Shown here one piece after another: positions 26,901-35,328 of a stretch of 64,000 bases of DNA. A program made the position numbers and the translations under genes. The DNA comes from Echinarachnius parma. Lineage: Eukaryota > Echinodermata > Echinoidea > Clypeasteroida > Echinarachniidae. Numbering within the stretch: position 1 is the stretch's first letter; the number at the start of each line of letters is the position of its first letter. The notes under the pieces were generated by a model. It had not been told where the DNA came from. It worked only from the letters and a program-made list of their open reading frames with translations, and searched no databases. The stretch is taken from positions 106,709-170,708 of the forward strand of contig JBAMJV010007197.1 in assembly GCA_037951105.1 (NCBI GenBank), given 5' to 3'.

Positions 26901-29900
26901 GGTTCCCGACCGTAGTCAAGGGTATCCGAGTTTGGATACTCAATCGTCCATAGTATTCGGATACTTCACCGAACAATCGTGATAAAGTTACACATTGATT
27001 TTCTCTGTTTTCACTATGTAAACTGTATTCTTTTTCTATGAAATTCTCACATATCAATTCATCCTCAAGAATCTGGCAATGAAATTGGTTTATAATTGAA
27101 GTCTCAAACATTACTTCTGGGGGAAAATATAAAGTTAATGGATCACTTTAACTAAGATGAAAGAAGTGACCGAGTAATTTGATATATATATATAATTACT
27201 AATCTATTATTAGGTTTGTTTTCGTTTTCATTGATTCATTACTTTCATTTTATTTGTTTGTTTTTCATTTTGTCATTACCAGAGGAAAAGCTGGAAAAGG
27301 AGGTACTTCATTTTGGACGATCAAGGAATATCATATTACAAATCAGATCAGGTATGCATTATATGTTGCAGCACTTTCATCAGGCTTTATCTGTTGTTGT
27401 ATGACATCATAATGTTGAAACAGAAACATATAGGAATGGAGCTCTAGACAATACTCACCAGATATGCATTATGTTGCAGCACTTTCATCAAGCTTTATCT
27501 GTTGTATGACATCATAATGTTGAAACAGAAACAAATAGGAATGAAGCTCTAGACAATACACACCAGGGGGTGTATCACACAAATCCTAAGTTGAACTTAT
27601 TTCTAAGTTGGACCTAACTATTATGGAAAGCCATTTGTTATTATGGAAAGCTGTTAGTTTCTTTGTAAAATTGTGGAAACAGTTCTTTTGAAAAGGCATA
27701 AAGTTTGTTTAAATAAGTTATATTTGTTATTATCAAGGAGCCTTGAAATAATTGATATATTTTTGTTGTTGGAAGTTTTAAATATATGTAATTTTTTGCT
27801 TTTGAACATGTTTTATTCCAAGACTACAAATGGCTTTCCATAATTGTTAGGTCCAACTTAGAGTTAAGTTCAACTTAGAATCTTTGTGAAACACCCCCCT
27901 TATCTTGAATTTCACTCGTGCATTAAAATTGCTACCAGCATATGGGCTCAATGCAATATAAATACACTCAATAAATTTAAATGTATCTGTGTATATTTTG
28001 GTTAATTAACTCCAAAGTATGCACTATTTGTATACAGTAATGTAAACATATATTGAGGATAAACATTAAGCAAGGCCAAATTTGGTTGGGTCTCTGAGAA
28101 GGTTCAATAGACCTTTTCTACTGAATATCATGTGACCTGAATTCAAACAATCACAACTCGAGAACATTCCAAGGTATTATATAATAACTCCAAATTATGC
28201 ACTATTGTTGTATATTGTTAACATATATAGAGGATAAACATTAGGCGAAGCCACATTTTTAAATGAAATATGATTTTGATATATATATAACTGCATATAG
28301 CTTGAGGAATTTATTATAGGGTTTTTTTCATACTTATAAACATCTGATGAAATGCATGTTTAAATGTTCAAAATCCAATTCGAATTCTAGCGGTTCCCTC
28401 ATACCTTGTTGTATTTGTATTAACAGTAAAAGCATGGGACAGGTTTCGGTTTTTCAAATTTCCCTTTCGTTAATAAGTTATTTACGATTGAAGTGTTCAG
28501 ATGTTAATTATCCACTGGATCGTCGAAACCGTGTACAAAGTAAGTGCAATGAGTTAGTGAATATCACTTTGCATTTTTGCTCACTACTCGGCCATATAAT
28601 GTCCATTTAACTTGAAATTTTCACAGTGGACATATCAGATAACAACAATATACATTGTATCAACCATTCATCACTTTTTGCACATGTCAACAAAGTTACT
28701 AGATCCCTTTAAGCGAAAATTTCAGCATTTCATTTCCCTTTAACCACTTGCTATCTCGTGTCTCTCTTGAACAGGATAAACTACACATCAGGATGATTCC
28801 TATCAGAGAAATCCAGTCTTGCAAAGTTGCAGATCATGGGTGAGTCATTTTTTGTTTTATGATAATGAAGTGTCCAAATTGATTGGAGAATTATATTTAA
28901 TATGTGTATAGCAAGCCTCCGCACTTACTTTTTTTCTGTACTGGAGCTTTCAGGCAAGTAAAATCATAAATGTTTACATTTTACTTGCCCCAATATAAAA
29001 TGTGCTTGCCCTATGCTAGATGAGATTTATGATATGAGATGAAATTAATTTACATTGTTCTCTTGTAGTTGAACGATTATTTAGTTGCCCGATCGGGCAA
29101 GCACACTAGACAATTGATAAAATCTGACTTGCCTGACAGACATCAATTTTACTTGCCCTGGGCAAGCGGGCAAGTGCTAGTGTCGAGCCATTTGTCCTAG
29201 TTTCTTCACTACTGGTGTTGTTTCCGGTTGTCGGCAGCGCTTCAAATACCCTGCCATCTGTAGACCATGCCGCTGCAACCTTCTTTTCTTTGAATTTTTT
29301 TGTATGCTTCTTGGAGTATAGAGCACAGCTTTTTGGGGGTCAGGTCCTCTTGGATTGTGATACCTGTTGTCTTGAGTTTTCTGAGTTTTTTGATTTGCTT
29401 TTAGCTTAAATATGATCAGCCGTTCATTTTTTCTGTTTGTGGGGTTGAGTTCCCTGACCCGATGACTGGAATCGATGTTGTCGCGCTGAAGAGAAATGCC
29501 ACTTCGACAACTACATGTACATCAGCTGATTCGTAGTTTGATTCCTTGATTCCGAAGATTCGGATGGAATCCCTCCTGGAGTACTGCTCCAAGCTGTTAA
29601 TCTCATTTTCAAGCTCTTGAATGAGGTTGGCCTTTTCTTTGAGTTTTTTTTTCTGTAGGTTTCCGATGTGTACTTGTTGCACCTTCAATACGTTATCAGC
29701 ATCGAGGATCGATGCCTCAGCTTTCTCCACCGTGCTGGTGTATTTCTGGATTTTGCTGGACAGCTCGTCGTAGATCTTGCTGACTCATGCATCCGTTTTT
29801 TTTGTCCCTTCTTTAGTTTTTCTGAGAGGTCTCCTCCAACTCTTGTTGGACGATTTCAGACAGAGCTAGCTGTTTGAAATCTTTGTTGATGATTAGTTCT

Positions 29901-32900
29901 TTCACAATCAGAGTTACCTGTTTGTTCACCATGATTGTTGACAGTGGCATTGATCTATTTGCGTGCCTGTACGCTGTGGTTCTGCGTTGATCTCAAACCG
30001 AACAGTCTTACAGCGATCGAGATACAACAATTTGACTATGTGGGACTATGAAAAACGACGATCGATGACAAACTTGCAAGCCATGAACAAAAACTGTATC
30101 AAATGTCATTTCCAGAAACGTAGGCTTTTAATACGCAACATCAATATAACTTACATGATTGAGTGAAACTCAGTTTCACGTCCAACTTTAATAGAAGTAT
30201 CAATCAAAATTATTTCCCGTTGATTTCCAAGCCACAGAACTCATTAATTCCACCCTCTTGCTCTCTCACTCTCTCTCTCTCTAGCCCCAACATCCTGAGG
30301 GACAACCTCTTTGAGATTGTTAGTGCTGTAAGAACATTCTATGTACAGGTATGTATAAAACAGACAATACGTTAAAAGAACAAACCAAAATACACAGTGC
30401 TGTGGAAATAATGTCTAATATCTAAGTTTGTTCTATTTGCATAATATAGCGCTTTATAGGGATAATCAGTTTTGGTCTGAAAACAGAGTTTTAGTAACTA
30501 AAACTTATAAATTATCCTTAAAAACTAGCAGTTATAATTCAGTGATACTTGACTAGTAATCAAATATATAAACATTTAAGTTACAGGGCGGTTTTCATTT
30601 TAAAAAGCAGCCGTTAACACACGAGGGCGCCCTTGAGACACCTCAAGTTTCAACAACCTTTTACAAAAAAGTGTAATGTGATGTTTGGTTAAAATAATTA
30701 TTCAATACTAATAATAGAAAGATTATCAAAAACAATTTTAAAATCATTTTAGGATACCTTAAAAAATGTGTATAGGATTTTACATGTATATTGAATAAAA
30801 CTTGGTCCCCAACATATATTCCAATCAGATATATTTATGGATTTTTCAGCTGTTTCTGAACCGATTTTGATCAAACAAAGTTAATTCTGTCTTCTAAATT
30901 GTGTGCTCTTTCAAATTTTGCACTTAGTTTTTCATTACCTCAATTTCTTTTTTCTTGAAGCACCCTCTAAACAAAAAACGTAACTGTCCCTTTGAAAGCT
31001 TATTTGTAGTACTGTAGTGTAACTTCAAATCTATTCATTGACACATTCACAGTTGGGGGCCTTGTAGAAACTGCAATATAACTTTTGTTTTTAATAAATA
31101 TTTTCAAAATTATAAATATTTATGGTCTTGAAATCTGAAATGATATAGAGAAGGCTCCGACCTACAAGATAAAAATCAATGTCTCAGTTAATGTCCTTCT
31201 CACTCTCATCTGACAATATTTATGATTATTTTGAATGCTAGGCCTATTCTCTAGAGGACATGCATTTGTGGATACAGTCAATATTTATATAATATTTATG
31301 ATTATTTTGAACGCTAGGCCTATTCTCTAGAGGACATGCATTTGTGGATACAGTCAATATTTATATAATATTTATGATTATTTTGAATGCTAGGCCTATT
31401 CTCCAGAGGACATGCATTTGTGGATACAGTCTGTCATGAGTGCCATTGCATCAGGATCCAAGAAGAAGGGACTGGATCAAAGTGTGAGTATTAAAACGGA
31501 TTTTATCATTTTCGCAACTGTGGATTTCACAGACACAAGGTATGCTTGTGACTCCTTGGGGGTGTTTCGCTTCGCAAAGATCCCAAGTCGAACTTAACAC
31601 TAAGTTGGACTTGAAAAACATTATGGAAAGCCATTATTAGTTTCTTTGTAAAATTGTTAAACAAGTTCTTTTAAACAGGCTACAATTTTGATGAAAAATC
31701 ATTAACATTTGCTTTCATCAAAGAGGCTTAAAGTTATTGATCGATGTGAAATTTCGTGGAAAGTTTCAAATATTCGCATCTGGATTCTTGAACATGTGTA
31801 ATTCCGAAGCTACGTTACAAACGGCTTTCCATAATTTTGAAGTCCAACTTTTTAAGTGTTAGGTTCGACTTGGGATCTTTGTGAAACACCCGCCTTATTA
31901 TCATCATCAATGGATATATCCCTCTACTGATTGGCATTCAAACAAACGAGCCATTGTCATTCAGATAAAGGAGCCATTGTCATATTCCAGTGAATCGGTT
32001 TACTAAAATTAAGCAGTCGCTTGTATTATTATTATGTCCTTTTGATCGTGGTACCTGGATACAAAGGACACAAATGCGGTCCTATTAATTAGCGCGAAAC
32101 AAATGCGAACAAGTGCGAACAAGCACGAACTATAGCGGAAATAAGCCATCGATATAAAAACACATATCGATGGAATAAGCGGGAACAAATTCACTGCGAA
32201 CAAGCATGAACGGGATTTACTGTGAACAAGTGCGAACAGGATTTATATATATACTGCGAAACAAATTTTTTCGCAGTAAATCCTGTTTGCTCTTGTTCGT
32301 AGTAATTACTATTTACTGCGGACAAGTGCATGCAAGCGGGAAATTTGTTTGCAGTAAATAGCTTGTTTGCACTTGTTCGCACTTGTTCGCGCTTGTTCAC
32401 ACTAATTAGTAGGACATCACAAATGTATTGGGAATACAGTCAAACCTTTCTGGAAGATTGACAGTAAACTTGACATCGCCCAAATGGCCAGGATGTTGTT
32501 TGTTGGTCAGGTCTTGGGGTTCTTTTTGGGATGTGTTTTGGGAATAACATTTTGCTAATAACAACATTTAAGGAACATTCCAGACCAGATAAATTGTATT
32601 GTCTAACATAATAAGAAGAATGAGAGGACTAATTTACATAATAATAATATAATATTAAGGTGACTTTTACAATTTTGTTGGCCAAAATTCAGAATGTGGT
32701 TGACCCCAAGTAAAACATTAAAAAGTCTATTATATTATGTTTGTTTGAGCAAGAAAAGCTTGACATCGACCGAGTTTAAAGAGAACTAAAAATCTTGTTG
32801 ATGGCCTACCTAGGCAAAGTGGTCCAGGCTGATTTTGAGCCCTAAATATAGAACAATTATAAATATTGTTCATTTTTCAATGATGTGAATTGCTTTTCAG

Positions 32901-32963
32901 TGGCCCCTACCCATGTTGAACGAGGATGAAGATGATTGCATTGAAGATGATGATGTTTTTTAG
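11867..32963 (+). CDS. TAPP-like (PLEKHA1/PLEKHA2-type) tandem PH-domain adaptor, 3' part of gene
   Basis: Exons at 11867-11912, 12347-12444, 14720-14842, 23495-23542, 26356-26520, 27283-27351, 28775-28839, 30285-30348, 31394-31483 and 32901-32963 join in frame through GT-AG junctions to 276 residues plus stop. The visible order is the end of PH1 (QADNHQDMEDWVNKIN), a linker with SYKTEVVGGVVIRTPVQ (vertebrate TAPP1 has SYRTDIVGGVPIITPTQ), a Ser/Asp-rich linker, a complete PH2 (AGWCVKQGAVRKSWKRRYF to EDMHLWIQSVMSAI) and an acidic tail. In TAPP proteins PH2 binds PI(3,4)P2 at the plasma membrane. The basic KSWKRR motif and the QGA alanine linked to that lipid choice in TAPP1 are both present. 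The exons for the start of PH1, including the initiator Met, were not found here. The vertebrate C-terminal extension is replaced by about 20 acidic residues. Family assignment is strong; paralogue-level naming is not possible. Confidence 0.9.
12347..12444 (+). CDS. TAPP-like exon: PH1 C-terminal helix
   Basis: The exon follows the acceptor CTGTTAG and ends at ACA/GTGAGT. It encodes VVTTAKRDYFFQADNHQDM and then EDWVNKINNASKIT. This matches the last strand and C-terminal helix of TAPP PH1 (KYFLQANDQQDLVEWVN in TAPP1), with the invariant Trp of the PH helix. Confidence 0.92.
12485..12925. mobile_element. TTAA-bounded TIR element, family F-like
   Basis: TTAAAGGGAACCACCATG to GTTGGTTCCCTTTAA, 441 bases, non-coding, inside a TAPP intron. 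Confidence 0.7.
13087..13276. repeat. interspersed repeat B
   Basis: Third copy, TTTTCGGGGGCTACTTTTC to GTGTATTATTTTCACTGGA. Confidence 0.7.
13491..13714. mobile_element. TIR element H with GCCCGGTCA ends
   Basis: TAATAGCCCGGTCACATATC to GATATCTGACCGGGCCATTA, 224 bases. A related copy lies at 20150-20395. Confidence 0.7.
14090..14427 (-). repeat. tRNA-derived SINE, near full length
   Basis: On the minus strand the head TGGCAAGATTGGTAGAGC (A box) and GAGTTCAAACC (B box) is followed by a body ending in GCACTCTATAAAAGTC and an ATTATTATC-type tail. The body end (GGTAATAATAATAGCG, TTGCAATTTGCACTCT) recurs at 35223-35300. Confidence 0.75.
14720..14842 (+). CDS. TAPP-like exon: post-PH1 linker
   Basis: An exon of 41 codons, phase 0 to 0, between acceptor AACGCAG and donor CAG/GTTAGA. 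It contains GAVSYKTEVVGGVVIRTPVQ, one of the best conserved non-PH stretches of TAPP proteins, after a low-complexity Thr/Gly/Asn segment. Confidence 0.9.
15004..15676. mobile_element. TIR element J with GTGACCGGCTATAGC ends, interrupted copy
   Basis: TGTGACCGGCTATAGCAAAA at one end and its reverse complement at the other. Compared with the 250-base copy at 21506, it carries a 400-base insertion at 15137-15536. Confidence 0.8.
15136..15536 (+). mobile_element. solo-LTR-like insertion in element J (fossil)
   Basis: About 400 bases, GC-richer than the surroundings, starting TG and ending TA, flanked by GCGA (GCGAT) on both sides as a likely target duplication. It has CCAAT-like motifs and a TATA box (GTATAAAAC at 15411). 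No coding region. Family uncertain; the age looks modest because the flanking repeat is exact. Confidence 0.35.
16406..16675. mobile_element. TTAA-bounded element, family A, truncated
   Basis: TTAAAGGGATCTAGTAACTT through the AACTAAAGGGAAATTAAAA region. The far TIR is missing. Confidence 0.7.
16676..16950. repeat. poly-G tract and short duplicated flank
   Basis: A G-run (about 16716-16735) separates two related stretches (TGATAGTTCAATCCAAGG and TGATAGCTCAGTCCAGG). No gene seen. Confidence 0.5.
17068..17616. mobile_element. TTAA-bounded TIR element, family D
   Basis: TTAAAGGGATAGTTTGGTTT to AACTGTACTATTCCTTTAA, about 549 bases, with GAGGGCGCTTC and GAGAGCACCCTCTTGTG internal blocks. Other copies at 30453, 51473 and 53820. 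Confidence 0.75.
17674..17990. mobile_element. TIR element with AACATGTTTAGCGTCC ends
   Basis: Poly-A then ACATGTTTAGCGTCC on the left, and GGACGCTAAACATGT then poly-T on the right, with T- and A-rich filler and repeated ATGGCCGACTTTTTTC inside. Confidence 0.65.
18177..18856 (+). repeat. decayed tandem copies of the segment leading into exon 18857
   Basis: GGTACCTGATATTTGC-type blocks begin near 18185, 18566, 18752 and 18826. The first and last still carry TTGCAG acceptors followed by GAGGACGCAG/AAGGACGCAG. The middle two have lost the exon part. Confidence 0.65.
18217..18246 (+). CDS. possible micro-exon in TAPP-like linker, or decayed exon copy
   Basis: Acceptor TTGCAG and donor CAG/GTAGTT enclose 30 bases (GNASNKSRTQ) in phase with the neighbouring exons. 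Similarity to the better copy at 18857 runs past the donor (both read on as GTAGTTA, then a shared TCTGGAAG/GCTGGAAG), while this copy is AT-rich. It may therefore be a degraded duplicate and not a used exon. Confidence 0.3.
18857..19054 (+). CDS. candidate alternative terminal exon of TAPP-like gene
   Basis: After acceptor TTGCAG an open frame of 65 codons runs in phase 0 to TAA. It starts RTPSARTQVVSVPEETPF and contains WRVYMELRRVMSPCHMMAG and a Lys-rich end. The first about 170 bases are strongly GC-rich with G/C third positions, unlike the AT-rich intron around them, which suggests coding selection. Splicing from 14842 would give a short isoform ending after PH1 and so lacking the PI(3,4)P2-binding PH2. 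A strong internal donor (ACGCAG/GTAGTT at 18880/18881) could instead make it a 24-base micro-exon. I recognise no homologue for the unique part. Confidence 0.5.
   Translation, partial: RTPSARTQVVSVPEETPFRWKLHFPWRVYMELRRVMSPCHMMAGINGRKDKGKNKDNEKAQQSIF
19060..19260 (+). repeat. tandem duplication, about 97-base period
   Basis: CAATTGAATGGATAATTTAT with GACTTGTCGATGCATTGCAAG, repeated as CAACTGAATGGATATATTTA with GACTTGTCCATCGATGCATTG. It directly follows the candidate terminal exon. Confidence 0.6.
19261..20149 (+). other. AT-rich intron, nothing recognised
   Basis: No exon-like GC rise, no clear repeat family and no RNA gene visible on either strand. Confidence 0.5.
20150..20395. mobile_element. 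TIR element H with GCCCGGTCA ends, second copy
   Basis: TAAGGTGTTGTCACATATCA to TGATATGTGACCGGGCCTTA, about 246 bases, with repeated CCGGATAG and AACGGA blocks. Confidence 0.7.
20431..20896. repeat. possible TIR element rich in GTCGTGA/ACGAC words
   Basis: It starts GGCCCTGGTCACATTG and ends near GTTGTCACATGACTCCC. The interior repeats GTCGTG, TTGTACGA and TTCGTACGAA. The ends match only partly, so the borders are uncertain. Confidence 0.4.
21506..21756. mobile_element. TIR element J, uninterrupted copy
   Basis: GTGACCGGCTATAGCAAAAC to CTTGCTATAGCCGGTCAC, 251 bases, flanked by AAAT/AAAT. It serves as the empty-site comparison for the copy at 15004. Confidence 0.8.
21757..23494 (+). other. 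intron, no gene recognised
   Basis: AT-rich with a few GC-richer patches (22200-22530). No splice-bounded frame fitting TAPP was found before 23495. Confidence 0.5.
23495..23542 (+). CDS. TAPP-like exon: linker, 16 codons
   Basis: Acceptor TTTCCAG and donor AAG/GTAGGT enclose GEETSALKNHLAVPAK in phase 0 to 0, compatible with both neighbours. There is no recognised domain; support comes from the splice sites and phase. Confidence 0.65.
23992..24251. mobile_element. TIR element K (CCGGTATTCTACTAAATTTA), copy 1
   Basis: CCGGTATTCTACTAAATTTA at the left, TAGTAGAATACCGGCC at the right. The interior carries repeated ACTTAGGCTGGACTAA. The second copy is at 33117-33382. Confidence 0.8.
24562..25007. 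mobile_element. TIR element J, longer diverged copy
   Basis: TTGTGACCGGCTACAGCGAA to GCAGTAGCCGGTCACAA, 446 bases, with extra AT-rich interior compared with 21506. Confidence 0.75.
25524..25600. repeat. 80-base inverted-repeat element E, copy 3
   Basis: TTTTAACCTGTTCCCTACTA to CCTGTAGACGGTGGATTAAA. Confidence 0.5.
25876..26273. mobile_element. palindromic element of GCTAGC/CAAGCTT words
   Basis: Inverted ends (AAGTGTGTCATAAGATAGCG and CGCTAGCTTGAGACTCACA) enclose three repeats of GCGGCAAGCTTAATAGGCGA in alternating orientation plus stacked GCTAGC units. It ends about 80 bases upstream of the exon at 26356. Confidence 0.65.
26356..26520 (+). CDS. TAPP-like exon: Ser/Asp linker and start of PH2
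   Basis: An exon of 55 codons, phase 0 to 0, from acceptor TTACAG to donor GTT/GTAAGT. It encodes an acidic, phospho-acceptor-rich stretch (SESDSDEEVSGRSSP), a basic RTAQRLFPGRN segment, then the first strand of PH2, IIHAGWCVKQGAV (TAPP1: VIKAGYCVKQGAV). Confidence 0.92.
26690..26820. repeat. A-rich AAATA microsatellite
   Basis: (AAATA)n and (AAAT)n run directly after a repeat of the exon-end words (GTGCGTCAGGCAAGGAGCAG at 26658, copying 26500-26519). A further diverged copy lies near 26845. Confidence 0.75.
27283..27351 (+). CDS. TAPP-like exon: PH2 lipid-binding strands
   Basis: 23 codons, RKSWKRRYFILDDQGISYY then KSDQ. The KSWKRR basic cluster is the phosphoinositide-binding motif of TAPP PH2. 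The donor CAG/GTATGC lies in a tandemly duplicated intron segment that follows it. Confidence 0.93.
27349..27564 (+). repeat. tandem duplication of about 110 bases starting at a PH2 exon donor
   Basis: GTATGCATTATATGTTGCAG and about 100 following bases recur as ATATGCATTATGTTGCAGCA at 27461. The first unit begins at the exon donor CAG/GTATGC; in the second, G of the donor is A. Confidence 0.8.
27566..27900. mobile_element. TIR element L (GGGTGTTTCACAAAGAT), copy 1
   Basis: GGGGGTGTATCACACAAATC to TCTTTGTGAAACACCCCCC. Long inner inverted arms (AAGTTGGACCTAACTATTATGG and TTGTTAGGTCCAACTTAG). Second copy at 31558. Confidence 0.8.
28009..28258. repeat. tandem duplication, about 177-base period
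   Basis: AACTCCAAAGTATGCACTAT and GAGGATAAACATTAAGC recur as AACTCCAAATTATGCACTAT and GAGGATAAACATTAGGC. Confidence 0.65.
28367..28712. mobile_element. TTAA-bounded element, family A, one end truncated
   Basis: TTCAAAATCCAATTCGAATT to TTACTAGATCCCTTTAA, matching 8266 but lacking the first about 25 bases. It ends 60 bases before the exon at 28775. Confidence 0.8.
28775..28839 (+). CDS. TAPP-like exon: PH2 middle
   Basis: DKLHIRMIPIREIQSCKVAD matches TAPP1 [21 protein letters not shown]. The exon ends in phase 2 (GG/GTGAGT) and is completed by C of the next exon. Confidence 0.92.
28911..29188 (+). mobile_element. GCAAGTAAAAT element, family C, second forward copy
   Basis: GCAAGCCTCCGCACTTACTT to CAAGTGCTAGTGTCGAGCC. 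Confidence 0.75.
29190..29935 (-). mobile_element. LINE ORF1 relic
   Basis: Minus-strand frames carry an N-terminal MVNKQVTLIVKELIINKDFK, a coiled coil leading into NEINSLEQYSRRDSIRIFGI (the LEQYSRRNxLRIxGI signature of LINE ORF1 RNA-binding proteins), and a C-terminal EDLTPKSCALYSKKHTKKF with AAAWSTDGRVF. The pieces lie in different frames with stops, so it is dead. No reverse transcriptase was seen nearby: a 5' fragment inside a TAPP intron. Confidence 0.8.
30285..30348 (+). CDS. TAPP-like exon: PH2 late strands
   Basis: PNILRDNLFEIVSAVRTFYV plus Gln matches the TAPP1 sequence MMRDNLFEIVTTSRTFYVQ. The acceptor follows a CT-repeat tract; the donor is CAG/GTATGT. Confidence 0.94.
30453..30996. 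mobile_element. TIR element, family D
   Basis: ATAGGGATAATCAGTTTTGG to ACGTAACTGTCCCTTTGAA, including ACACGAGGGCGCCCTTGAGA. Confidence 0.65.
31213..31393 (+). repeat. tandem 76-base copies of a splice acceptor and exon start
   Basis: Units at 31237-31312 and 31313-31388 repeat the intron end, the CTAG acceptor and the first about 36 coding bases of the PH2-helix exon, with CTA where the used exon has CCA (Leu for Pro). Each copy then reverts to intron and meets an in-frame TAA. Confidence 0.9.
31394..31483 (+). CDS. TAPP-like exon: PH2 C-terminal helix
   Basis: 30 codons beginning AYSPEDMHLWIQSVMSAIA (TAPP1: ADSPEEMHSWIKAVSGAI), with the PH-helix Trp, then a Lys-rich end. The acceptor is ATGCTAG. 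Two near-identical copies of this acceptor and the first codons lie directly upstream at a 76-base period. Confidence 0.93.
31558..31894. mobile_element. TIR element L, copy 2
   Basis: GGGGGTGTTTCGCTTCGCAA to ATCTTTGTGAAACACCCGCC, with inverted inner arms (AAGTTGGACTTGAAAAACATTATGG-type start and CCATAATTTTGAAGTCCAAC). It follows the PH2-helix exon by 75 bases. Confidence 0.8.
32079..32415. mobile_element. TIR element built of GCGAACAAGTGCGAACAAGC words
   Basis: GTCCTATTAATTAGCGCGAA on the left and TTCACACTAATTAGTAGGAC on the right. The interior is many inverted GTGCGAACAAG/CTTGTTCGCAC repeats with CATCGATA palindromes. Confidence 0.75.
32901..32963 (+). CDS. TAPP-like terminal exon: acidic tail
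   Basis: Acceptor GCTTTTCAG is followed in phase 0 by WPLPMLNEDEDDCIEDDDVF and TAG. The tail is short and acidic compared with the long Ser-rich C-terminus of vertebrate TAPP1, which ends in a PDZ-binding SDV. No AATAAA stands out just downstream. Confidence 0.75.
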   Translation, partial: WPLPMLNEDEDDCIEDDDVF

Positions 32964-33116
32964 ACACATGTTGGGTAATCATTTGTTTTTTCAAAACAAA
33001 AAAAAATGAAGCTATTTGATTTGATTTTGAAATGATAAAACACATAATTATTATTTTAAAAAATTTTAAAAATGAATCTGCACTTTGTGTATTTAAAACA
33101 AGACTCTGCTCCATGG

Positions 33117-33382
33117 GCGGTATTCTACTAAATTTATCAACTTAGGCTGGACTAAGTTGATAACCTTGGACTAACTAATCCACATTTTAGTCCACACCTC
33201 AGATTAGTTAAACCTGCAAACTTATCACTTTAGGATGGCTAATAAAGTCATAAACAGGCCTACCAGAACCAGGCTTGACCAGAACACACAATTTCAGTCC
33301 GGACAAAAGATATCAACTTAGTCGGGGGTTTGACGCACTTAGTTAGCACTTTAGGCCGGACTAATTTAGTAGAATACCGGCC
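33117..33382. mobile_element. TIR element K, copy 2
   Basis: GCGGTATTCTACTAAATTTA to TTTAGTAGAATACCGGCC. Confidence 0.8.
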
Positions 33383-33474
33383 TTTGTGGTTTAAAACAAA
33401 ATCTGTGCTCATATTACCATTCAAGACCCATACAGACTGTACATGCTTACATTTGCCTGCACCTGTGCTAAATT

Positions 33475-33556
33475 AACCCATTGCCGACGGGAACGTAATG
33501 GGTGCTGTATATTATTAAAAACTCTTTGGGAATGGTAACATCTAGTAGGGAACAAG
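33475..33556. repeat. 80-base inverted-repeat element E, copy 4
   Basis: TTAACCCATTGCCGACGGGA to ATCTAGTAGGGAACAAGTG. Confidence 0.55.
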
Positions 33557-33569
33557 TGAAAGAACAGTC

Positions 33570-33960
33570 TGGTCGGACTGATTTAAGGGGCACCCGATTT
33601 ATTTGGGTGGACCACCTTATGTATTTTTTCCCTACAGATTTTGCCCTTTGTGATTTGTAAATGTTTTTTTTTTTTTTTTTTTGGGGGGGGGGTCAAATTA
33701 TTGGGGGGGGGGGGGGGGTGGGGGAGGGGGTGGGTCACTGGTTGGATTGATGTTACCCAGGGGGTGGTAGGGGTGTGCACGCCTATATTTTGTTTAATTG
33801 TATACCCCTTGCAGTAGCGTGGTCTGACTGATTTTTTATTTTTTTTTGGGGGGGGGGGGGGCACACCTTATATTTTTGTTTTTCTCAAATTATTGGGGTG
33901 GGGGGCCCACATGCCCCTCTAGCTACAACATTACCCTCTTGCATCCCTCCTATTGCTGGT
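33570..33960. repeat. G-tract repeat region
   Basis: Several G-runs and T-runs with a repeated frame of AATTATTGGGGGG and CACACCTTATATTTTTG words, resembling 37800-38070. Frames through it are low-complexity and not genes. Confidence 0.6.
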
Positions 33961-35293
33961 CTGATGTGATACAAAATGAGGTGAATTTGATGCATCTCGT
34001 GGACACTTCTACAAGCATATATTTCTATATCGTTAATGAATTGTACTTGATAAAAGCACACCCGTCAAATATCTAAACGTGTAGGAACAAGTGGAGGATT
34101 TCATATTGATTTCACGGAACGTGTGCTATATAAGCAGCTACCATTATTATTATTATTATTATTATTATTTAGAGCTTTGCAGTATTATTCTCTCTTACTT
34201 TTTAAAGAATACAAAGGTAGTGTACTCCAGCACTGACTTTTAATTAGCACAAATAATAAATAATAATTTCCAGGCCAATTCTAAGAAAGTACCAGTAATA
34301 GTTTTAACTGTTTTTTTTTTCTTCTTCAAATGCTGCACCGGCTAGCCACTTTTACCTGCATATATGTTTTTGTTACCCTAATTAATTTCATTTGATAAGC
34401 AACCTCTGGCAATATAATGTAGATCAGCAGTATTATTTCTGTCAAATTGAATGGCATTTTATTTCCAATTTGTTATTGACATTTAAAAAAAAATGAATTG
34501 TTTTGCAGTAGTAATCTTTGCACATGCCACCGTGGAGTACAGTGTACCTCATTAGAATTTCTTTGAGTCATTGACTACCTGAAAAGCATAATTTACTGTT
34601 GATCATCTTGGATAACAGATGAAATTCTGATGCACAGCAAAAATTCTTAAAATAATCACATTATTAATAATTAACCAGAATGTTTCATACAATAGTTTTC
34701 GGAGATCATTAAAAAGATATCTCGTAGAGAATGATTCGGCATAAAACTCTGTAAATATATATTTGAATAATCACTTTTGTAAATATTATAAATACGTTAT
34801 AAATCCCCCCCCCCCCCCCCCCCCCATTTGAAATCTTGTAATAGTTGTAAAAAAGGGTAAAATAATAAAATTGTAAAATTGTAAAATGGCATGCTTCGCT
34901 ATCGCTGGTCCTTTTTACCAACAATGAAATCATATCAATGGTTATTATCATATTATGATTTATGTTATATTGTAAACGATATTGTTGTTTGGTAAATAAA
35001 TTTCATTTCATTTCATTTAATTTCACAATGCACACGCAGATATAAACACCATGTTGTACTTGACAAATCTTTTGCTGCTGCCCATTATATTGCAACTATA
35101 AACAAAACAACACACGATGCAATGCAGCTTGAAATGAAACTATAAAAGATATGTGGGCAGACGCAGACAGATCTCTTTCACTTTGAAATTTCACTTTGAA
35201 ATACAAAGTGTCTATCTGTTGACCGGGGTAATAATAATAGCGGTTAGAGGACTGTTGCAATTTGCACTCTTTAAATATATATTATTATTATTA

Positions 35294-35328
<35 letters not shown>

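Noticed and set aside
29215-29409. Plus-strand frames over the LINE region
   Set aside because: They are antisense to the LINE ORF1 relic, whose signature reads on the minus strand.
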